Below are positions 7,725 to 13,037 of a DNA stretch of 16,576 nucleotides, in pieces. This stretch comes from Bacillota bacterium (lineage in GTDB: Bacteria; Bacillota; Clostridia; Oscillospirales; Ruminococcaceae). The stretch is taken from contig JAEWXO010000056.1 of NCBI GenBank assembly GCA_023458875.1, forward strand, positions 1 to 16,576. Direction: 5' to 3'. The notes below the pieces were generated by a model, which was not told the origin of the DNA, made no database searches, and saw only the letters and a list, made by a program, of their open reading frames with translations. The translations under genes and the position numbers were made by a program. Numbering within the stretch: the first letter of the stretch is position 1; each line of letters begins with the position of its first letter.

Positions 7725-8297
7725 ATGAGAAAAATGAAAAAAAAGAATATAAATTTATATACACGGTATAACAAAAGCCTTAACGAGCCGTTAAATGTCA
7801 ACAGATCCGAAAGGTTATACACATTGTGTGCAGCAGGGCTTGTAATACTGATAGCAGGAACGTATATTCTGTTAAATATACAGTTAAAAAACCTTCAGCT
7901 TGAGCATGATGAGCTATCGGAAAATATATATTCTGGTGAGGCAAAAGTCCGTGCAGATGAGATAAGCAGATTTTCAAATGAAAATACGCTTTTAAATATG
8001 ATTTCGGACAGACATAAGGAAAATATCGGCAGTATAGAAATATCAGATAAACTTATTGATAAACTGAATTATGAATTAATAAATGAAATATTAAGTTGTC
8101 AGAAGCCGGATATTTCTATTAAAAAAATAATATTTGAAGAAAATACGTTTTCAATAATATGTGAAGCGCTCCAGGCCTATCAGGCATCGGAATTTGTGTC
8201 GTTGCTTGATCAGAAAAAGCTGTTTTTACATCTTTCTTATTATGGATTCAACGTAGAAGGTGACAGATATTCATTTAATGTTACTGCTGTTCTCTGA
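7725..8297 (+). CDS. pilN: Pilus assembly protein PilN-like
   Basis: Bitopic membrane protein. A short basic cytoplasmic N-terminus contains INLYTRYN (from residue 9), corresponding to the INLLPxR-type motif through which PilN binds PilM. One membrane helix (about 33-53, LYTLCAAGLVILIAGTYILL) precedes a coiled-coil stretch and a small alpha/beta ectodomain, as expected for the family. A GTG nine bases upstream (7716) is rejected because the GAGGTGG ribosome-binding site (7713-7719) overlaps it; ATG 7725 has 5-nt spacing. The product is 190 residues. Next gene begins 14 nt after the stop. Confidence 0.78.
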   Translation: MRKMKKKNINLYTRYNKSLNEPLNVNRSERLYTLCAAGLVILIAGTYILLNIQLKNLQLEHDELSENIYSGEAKVRADEISRFSNENTLLNMISDRHKENIGSIEISDKLIDKLNYELINEILSCQKPDISIKKIIFEENTFSIICEALQAYQASEFVSLLDQKKLFLHLSYYGFNVEGDRYSFNVTAVL

Positions 8298-8311
8298 AGG
8301 AAGTGTGGATA

Positions 8312-9031
8312 ATGAAAAATACAACTAACAGACAAATATTTACGCTTTTTATACTTGTATGTATTCTTATTATTGTAATAGCGGTTCAGTATTTTTTCCG
8401 CCCTGTTATCAGACAAAAAAACAAGCTTTCGGAGCAGATCGAAGATATGCAGTCTGAATACGATGATGTCAAGATGAACGCTTTAATTTATAAGGCTGAT
8501 CTTTCTGTATATCAGAAAAATAAAAAGGCTCTTGATGATAATCGTAAGCAGCTTTTGCCTTTGATGAAAAGCAATGAGCTTGATAATATGATAACAAAAA
8601 TATTTTCTGAAAAAGGATTATCAATAGATTCTTTGGATATTTCCGAAATAAAGTCTGACACAGTAAGTATGCAATATAAGGATACACAAAAATATGAAAG
8701 CGAAGACTTTGAAGAAGCTGAAGATATTGAAAATGAAAAAACCGACGATAAACAGCTTGATTTGTCAGTATATCCTGACGGTGCAAAGACAGTAACCGAT
8801 AAGAACGAAAGGATATTGCTTGAATATCAGACAGGTGAATATTCATGTCAGCTTCGTTATAATGCAAGCGGCACTTATAAAAACATTCTTGACCTTGTAA
8901 ATGAAATATCAAAAAATAATTCATTGCAGGTAAATTCAGTTTATTTTACAAGTACGGATACTGTTTCACCTGGCTGTATTTATCAGGCTGATATACTGAT
9001 TACAGCCTACATGTACGACAGCCCTGATTAG
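8312..9031 (+). CDS. pilO: Pilus assembly protein PilO-like
   Basis: Partner of PilN in the inner-membrane alignment complex. One membrane helix (about 9-28, IFTLFILVCILIIVIAVQYF), then a coiled coil (about 35-85) and a C-terminal ferredoxin-like domain beginning around EYQTGEYSCQLRYNASGTY, with the family-typical pattern of a short loop followed by FTSTDT. An acidic, lysine-poor insertion (about 125-150, ESEDFEEAEDIENEKTDD) separates coiled coil and ectodomain and looks like a flexible linker. ATG 8312 is preferred over GTG 8303 since AAGGAAGTG (8297-8305) overlaps the GTG and sits 6 nt before the ATG. The product is 239 residues. Its stop codon abuts repeat F. Confidence 0.75.
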   Translation: MKNTTNRQIFTLFILVCILIIVIAVQYFFRPVIRQKNKLSEQIEDMQSEYDDVKMNALIYKADLSVYQKNKKALDDNRKQLLPLMKSNELDNMITKIFSEKGLSIDSLDISEIKSDTVSMQYKDTQKYESEDFEEAEDIENEKTDDKQLDLSVYPDGAKTVTDKNERILLEYQTGEYSCQLRYNASGTYKNILDLVNEISKNNSLQVNSVYFTSTDTVSPGCIYQADILITAYMYDSPD

Positions 9032-9134
9032 TCAGCGTGTATGCCCGAAGGTTAGAGGCGTGACCGGAAAGCCCGGTCGGTTCACACCGACTTGAAATTT
9101 CTGCCATACTGCTAACTTAACCTTCATCACTGAC
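9031..9134 (-). repeat. Intergenic repeat copy F, inverted
   Basis: Read on the minus strand, this gap matches the family: GGTTAAGTTAGCAG, then the hairpin GTCGG/CCGAC (9076-9080 with 9087-9091), GACCGGGCTTT, CCGGTC and a CCTTCGG block, in the same order as copy A. Ends are imperfect inverted repeats: GTCAG (9031-9035) with CTGAC (9130-9134), and GAAGGTTA (9047-9054) with TAACCTTC (9118-9125). The only copy pointing against the genes. Confidence 0.65.
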
Positions 9135-9166
9135 CAATAACAGGAAATTAACAGGAGAACAAAAGT

Positions 9167-9559
9167 ATGAGAAAAAAATTACATGGTTCAGCTATACTGT
9201 GGGCAGTATGTTCACTGCTTGTTGTCATGGTTATTATCACCGGAATTTTCTCATTAAATAAAATATATGTCCGTAAAGAAATTCAGAGCATTGAAAAAAA
9301 ACAGGCACAGTATTATGCACGCTCCGGAATAAGCATTACAGCCAGGCTTATTGAGGACGGAGATGAATCGGTAAGCCCTGATATTAACAATGTGATAAAG
9401 GTAGAATATGACTGGTGTGATGTGAAAATAGAACAGTCTACAGATTTTACTGCATATATTCATTCTTCTTCAACAGTAGGAAATACAGTTGAGGAGATGC
9501 GGGGACTGATGATTAAATCAGGTGAAAAATGGGAACTTAAAGGTTACGTTACATATTAG
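9167..9559 (+). CDS. PilX-like minor pilin component
   Basis: Short prepilin-like protein. Basic leader MRKKLHG then SAILWAVCSLLVVMVIITGIF, a hydrophobic helix lacking the +5 glutamate of true pilins; this RGSA-type start and the following QAQYYARSGI resemble the PilX/GspK N-terminal pattern (YYAxESGI), where a glutamate is replaced by arginine here. The remaining 70 residues are a small, unrecognised beta-rich domain. Position just before two minor pseudopilins agrees with a tip or priming complex. Ribosome-binding site AGGAG is 10 nt upstream. Family call moderate; no gene symbol is assigned. Confidence 0.6.
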   Translation: MRKKLHGSAILWAVCSLLVVMVIITGIFSLNKIYVRKEIQSIEKKQAQYYARSGISITARLIEDGDESVSPDINNVIKVEYDWCDVKIEQSTDFTAYIHSSSTVGNTVEEMRGLMIKSGEKWELKGYVTY

Positions 9560-9573
9560 AGAGGTGAAATTAA

Positions 9574-9900
9574 TTGAAAAAAAAATTATACGGAACCACT
9601 CTTGTTGAAGTCATAACTGCAATGACGATAGTAATTATAGTATCAATTATATTGTATATAGGAATTTCAGCATCAGCAAAGTTTATTGTGCATGGTACGG
9701 ATTTACGGAATGCCAGTGCTGAAGCTGAGAAAAAGATGGAAAATGCTATTTCAGAAAACGAAGGTGTAACCCGGACAATAACCTATAAAATTAACGGAGT
9801 AAAATACAGTACGGAAGTCTGTAAAATAACCACAGAGGATAAAAATAAAGTTATGAAATATATATGCTTTATACCGTATATTTCCGAAAATAATGAGTGA
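9574..9900 (+). CDS. Minor type IV pseudopilin (TTG start)
   Basis: Prepilin-type N-terminus: leader MKKKLYG, predicted cleavage G7^T8, then TTLVEVITAMTIVIIVSIIL with Glu at mature +5 (E12). Threonine at +1 in place of Phe/Met is less common. The mature protein, 101 residues, is small for a pseudopilin. Only the TTG at 9574 fits, with GAGGTGA ending about 8 nt upstream; no in-frame ATG exists before the signal. Lies between the PilX-like gene and a second minor pilin, suggesting it is part of the initiating tip complex and is needed in low amount. Confidence 0.78.
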   Translation: MKKKLYGTTLVEVITAMTIVIIVSIILYIGISASAKFIVHGTDLRNASAEAEKKMENAISENEGVTRTITYKINGVKYSTEVCKITTEDKNKVMKYICFIPYISENNE

Positions 9901-9920
9901 AATAAAATGGGGATGATATT

Positions 9921-10463
9921 TTGAAAAAAAGGCGGTTGTCAGGTCTGACTCTGGTTGAAGTAATGGTTTCACTTGTTATCCTTGTTATTCTGATTTCAAT
10001 ATCATCTGCGGTAATGATAACAGGGTTCAATACATTTTTTGAAAATGCTGTTATGCGTGCCGCGCAGGATGACGGTAACAGTATATATAGCTTTATTGCA
10101 GATAAGATCTCGTATGCAAATGAATTTATTATAGCATCAGAAGAGTCAGAAATGTCAGGGGATTACCCATACAGTGAAACAATAATAATAGATAAAAACC
10201 GTATGGTCCTAAAGAGAAAAGATGAAGAAGTAAATATTTACAGTTTGGGTACACTGCACGGAAATACGTGTGAGATAAGAATTGAAGGATTCAGTGAAAA
10301 CGGAAAATGTATATCACTGAAGGTAATAATGAGTCATAAGGGAGAAACGGTATATGTAAAAAAAGGTCTCGTTGCACTTTTGAATTATGATTACAGCAAC
10401 AAAAATTATAAAATTGAAACTTATGGAAGTGAAAAGGTTATAACATACAGTTATCTTGAATAG
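9921..10463 (+). CDS. Minor type IV pseudopilin (PilV/PilW/GspJ-like, TTG start)
   Basis: Leader MKKRRLSG, predicted cleavage G8^L9, then LTLVEVMVSLVILVILISIS with the +5 glutamate (E13). The LTLVEVMVSLVIL type of start and the following ISSAVMITGFNTFF resemble PilV/PilW or GspI/GspJ minor pilins. Ectodomain (about 45-180) contains MVLKRKDEEVNIYSLG and ends with a beta-strand pair; no cysteines. Starts with TTG behind a GGGGAT site; no better in-frame start is seen. Ends 27 nt before the pilB start. Confidence 0.78.
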   Translation: MKKRRLSGLTLVEVMVSLVILVILISISSAVMITGFNTFFENAVMRAAQDDGNSIYSFIADKISYANEFIIASEESEMSGDYPYSETIIIDKNRMVLKRKDEEVNIYSLGTLHGNTCEIRIEGFSENGKCISLKVIMSHKGETVYVKKGLVALLNYDYSNKNYKIETYGSEKVITYSYLE

Positions 10464-10490
10464 ACTCATGGGGATATGGAGGAAAAGAAA

Positions 10491-12167
10491 TTGAAAGATG
10501 TGCCTATCGGTGAAGTACTTAAGGAGTACGGATATATTACCGAAGAAAATATACAGGAAGCATTAGAGTATCAGAAAACTGAGGCGGGAAACGGAAAACG
10601 TCTCGGTACTTTACTGCAGGAGCTTGGATTTGTTACTGAAATGCAGGTTCTGGAGTCACTTGGCAAGAAGCTTGAGCTTCCCCTGATAAATATTGAAGAA
10701 TATAATATAAATCTTGAGGCATCCGAAAAAATACCTAAACAGCTTGCAGTTAAATATAACGTTCTTCCGCTTTCGCAGAACAACAATAAATTTCAGCTCG
10801 CTGTGTCAGATCCTCTTAATTTTTATGCGCAGGAGGATATACATCAGATAGTAGGGGCCCCTCTTGAAATAATGATAGCTGAAAGCTCTGCAATACGCAG
10901 AATGATAGATTATAATTATGCAGAAATAAGCGCAAAAATAGCAGCACGTAAAGCCAATATATCAGTAAAAGAGCTGAAGGTTCCTGCAATAGAAATAGAA
11001 GACGGTGATGATGAGGTACCGGTAATAAATCTTGTTAACTCACTTCTTGCAAGAGGCTACAGCATAAACGCAAGTGATATACATATTGAGCCGTTTGAAG
11101 CTCATACGCAGATTCGTATGAGAATAGACGGTATGATAGTTGATTATGTAACGATAGCAAAATCCCTTCACAGCTCAATTGCTGCACGCGTTAAAATAAT
11201 GGGGAACATGGACATAGCAGAGAAGAGAGTTCCGCAGGACGGTAACTTCAGAACTATTGTCGGAGATTTTGATATAAGTATACGTGTTTCGGTAATACCG
11301 ACTATTTACGGTGAGAAGGTTGTAATGAGATACCTTACATCCGATACTGCAATTGATAAAGCAGGATATTTCGGGATGGAAACTGATGCCTATGAGAAAA
11401 TATGCAGAATGCTTCAGGCGCCAAACGGGATAATCTACATTACAGGACCGACCGGTTCAGGTAAAACCACAACACTGTATATGGTTCTTGAGTACCTTGC
11501 AAAGCGCCAGGTAAATATATCAACTATTGAAGACCCTGTTGAGAGAGGAATTCCGGGAATAAATCAGATGTCTGTAAACAAGGCGGCAGGTCTTACATTC
11601 AGCACAGGACTCAGGGCTATTTTAAGACAGGATCCTGATATAATTATGCTCGGTGAGACACGTGATACAGAAACAGCTGAAATTTCGGTAAGAGCGGCTA
11701 TAACAGGGCACCTTGTTGTTTCGACGCTACATACAAATGATGCGGTTTCATCAATAGTCCGTCTTGAAGATATGGGAATTGCACCATACCTTCTTGCAAA
11801 TTCGCTGGTCGGAATAGTTGCACAGCGACTTGTAAGAAAAGTATGTGATGGATGTGCGTATGAAACAGAACCGTCACCTGAAGAATCAGCGATTATAGGA
11901 ACGCATATTAAAACGGTAAGAAAAGGACGCGGCTGTCACGTATGCAACAATACAGGGTATAAGGGAAGAGTGGCTATTCATGAGATACTGATGATCGATA
12001 AAACTCTGAAACGTATGATAACCGGAAAAGCTGACAGTCAGGATATGTTTGAATATGCTGTCCGGAATCAGAACATGAAGACTCTGAGAGAAACAGCAAT
12101 AAATCTTGTTGAGAGAGGTATAACTACGCCTGAAGAGGTTCTGAGAGCATCGTATTATTCGGACTGA
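10491..12167 (+). CDS. pilB: Pilus assembly ATPase PilB (GspE family) with MshEN-like N-terminus
   Basis: Hexameric cytoplasmic motor that powers pilus extension through PilC. Walker A is GPTGSGKTT (319-327, K325), Walker B DPDIIMLGETRD (381-392, E389), followed by the His box VVSTLHTNDA, and a zinc-binding four-cysteine cluster C452-x2-C455 and C482-x2-C485. Residues 6-28 and 37-60 form two repeats of the MshEN motif (IGEVLKEYGYITEE and RLGTLLQELGFVTEM), a module known in other proteins to bind cyclic di-GMP. I start at TTG 10491 because GGAGG (10478-10482) lies 8 nt before it; ATG 10476 would overlap that site. This gives 558 residues, normal for PilB. The last codons overlap the left end of repeat C. 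Threonine replaces the common Ile in GExRD. Confidence 0.93.
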   Translation: MKDVPIGEVLKEYGYITEENIQEALEYQKTEAGNGKRLGTLLQELGFVTEMQVLESLGKKLELPLINIEEYNINLEASEKIPKQLAVKYNVLPLSQNNNKFQLAVSDPLNFYAQEDIHQIVGAPLEIMIAESSAIRRMIDYNYAEISAKIAARKANISVKELKVPAIEIEDGDDEVPVINLVNSLLARGYSINASDIHIEPFEAHTQIRMRIDGMIVDYVTIAKSLHSSIAARVKIMGNMDIAEKRVPQDGNFRTIVGDFDISIRVSVIPTIYGEKVVMRYLTSDTAIDKAGYFGMETDAYEKICRMLQAPNGIIYITGPTGSGKTTTLYMVLEYLAKRQVNISTIEDPVERGIPGINQMSVNKAAGLTFSTGLRAILRQDPDIIMLGETRDTETAEISVRAAITGHLVVSTLHTNDAVSSIVRLEDMGIAPYLLANSLVGIVAQRLVRKVCDGCAYETEPSPEESAIIGTHIKTVRKGRGCHVCNNTGYKGRVAIHEILMIDKTLKRMITGKADSQDMFEYAVRNQNMKTLRETAINLVERGITTPEEVLRASYYSD

Positions 12168-12246
12168 CGGTATAATATTTTTGACTCGTGCCGGGTCCGC
12201 CAGGACTTGCGGTCGCCCGGACTTCGCTTTATGGTATGGCTGAATG
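12153..12246 (+). repeat. Intergenic repeat copy C
   Basis: Contains GGTATAAT (12169-12176), the hairpin GACTCG/CGGGTC with a T-G pair (12183-12197), core GCGGTCGCCCGGACTTCGCT (12209-12228) and right end TATGGCTGAAT (12235-12245). The left end, TATTATTCGG, overlaps the last codons of pilB and is a degenerate match to CTATTCAGCC. The repeat also supplies an open frame fused upstream of the next pilin, which would mislead start prediction. Confidence 0.75.
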
Positions 12247-12275
12247 GCAGTGACTTATCAAAGGAGATGGTAGAA

Positions 12276-12758
12276 ATGAAAAAAAAACAGAAAGGCTTTA
12301 CTCTTGTAGAGCTTATCTGTGTGCTTGCGATTATTTCAATTGCAGCGGCAATTGCTGTTCCTGACATAACAGGGTATATAGAGTATTCGAAAAAAATTAA
12401 CTGTAAAACAGTTATGCAGGGCATTGCTGATGAAATAAGATACAAATGCATTTCAAAACGATTTGAAAATGAATATACGATAAACGATCAGATAGAGAAT
12501 GTTATTTCCTATGCGTCATATGATAATGCAGTTTATACGGAAATGATTACAGAAGGCGGAAATATTAAAAATACATGTTCAGACGGTGAAATATGCCCGA
12601 ATGGCGGAATATACAGGTTTGAATGGGAGCTGACTAAAGGAAACAGCTCTGAAAGTATAATTCTGAAATTAAAATACACTTGCAGCTGTATTGAGGATAA
12701 TAAAACCGAAGAAAAAATTATTAATGTTCAGCTCAGGAAACCGTATGTCGTTGAATAG
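12276..12758 (+). CDS. Type IV prepilin, cysteine-rich
   Basis: Second pilin of the operon. Leader MKKKQKG, cleavage G7^F8, then FTLVELICVLAIISIAAAI with the +5 glutamate E12. Helix end PDITGYIEYSKK resembles PALTGYIDKAKQK of the first pilin. Unlike that one, it has seven cysteines, six of them in the exposed domain (C43, C58, C101, C107, C136, C138), so disulphide bonding is likely. The CPNGGIYRFE stretch (107-116) matches the CPxGGxY pattern often seen in Gram-positive pilins. AAGGAG (12261-12266) lies 9 nt before ATG 12276; earlier in-frame starts at 12207 and 12267 are rejected, since they would translate repeat C or have no spacing. The product is 160 residues. Could be an alternative major pilin or an accessory/adhesive subunit. 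Confidence 0.9.
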   Translation: MKKKQKGFTLVELICVLAIISIAAAIAVPDITGYIEYSKKINCKTVMQGIADEIRYKCISKRFENEYTINDQIENVISYASYDNAVYTEMITEGGNIKNTCSDGEICPNGGIYRFEWELTKGNSSESIILKLKYTCSCIEDNKTEEKIINVQLRKPYVVE

Positions 12759-12870
12759 TAATATTAAAATCGTTACTATTCAGCTACTACGGTTAAGCAG
12801 TGATTTCGATTCTGAGGAATCGACCGTGCTTTGCGATCGCCTGGACTTCGCCAATCTGGCTCATTTTATT
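12753..12870 (+). repeat. Intergenic repeat copy D, truncated at right; possible terminator
   Basis: Begins with GAATAGTAA (12753-12761) and TTACTATTC (12773-12781), a perfect 9-bp inverted pair whose first arm holds the pilin stop codon. Then GGTTAAGCAG, the hairpin TCGATTC/GAATCGA (12806-12823, loop TGAG), and core GCGATCGCCTGGACTTCGCC. The right terminal repeat is missing; after CTCATTTTATT the match is lost. A small stem GCCA/TGGC (12850-12860) followed by a T-rich run (12864-12875) might end the pilus transcript; no better terminator is visible before the GH44 promoter. Confidence 0.7.
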
Positions 12871-12924
12871 TTTTTACTTCATAAAGTGAAAACAGGAAAA
12901 TCACAAAATATAATAATTGATTTT

Positions 12925-12956
12925 TTTAACTAAATTTAATTAGTAATTTAGTTAAA
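12925..12956 (+). promoter_or_regulatory. Palindrome upstream of the GH44 promoter (candidate operator)
   Basis: TTTAACTAAATT (12925-12936) and AATTTAGTTAAA (12945-12956) are perfect 12-bp inverted copies with an 8-nt spacer, ending 7 bp before the -35 box. The placement suits an activator or repressor site. No regulator gene is in view. Confidence 0.5.
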
Positions 12957-12963
12957 AAGTCGA

Positions 12964-12992
12964 TTTACAGGTTTAGAATATTAGTGTATAAT
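12964..12992 (+). promoter_or_regulatory. Sigma-A promoter of the GH44 gene
   Basis: TTTACA (12964-12969), 17-bp spacer, TATAAT (12987-12992). Transcription would begin near 12999, leaving a leader of about 39 nt with the GGGAGG ribosome-binding site at 13022-13027. Confidence 0.75.
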
Positions 12993-13037
12993 ATATACAT
13001 AAACACTTAATTCTAATAACTGGGAGGAATATTATTA

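Noticed and set aside
12207..12275. Upstream start giving the cysteine-rich pilin 23 extra residues
   Set aside because: The extension is translated repeat C; the AAGGAG site and a normal short prepilin leader support ATG 12276.
4951..12758. Type II secretion system or competence (com) pilus operon
   Set aside because: No secretin or GspC/D parts, and the presence of PilM-N-O with two pilins fits type IV pili; ComG operons are shorter and begin with the ATPase.
12691..12933. 80-residue + strand frame overlapping the last pilin and repeat D
   Set aside because: It overlaps the pilin gene in another frame, has no ribosome-binding site, and runs through the repeat and the AT-rich upstream region of GH44; no family resemblance.
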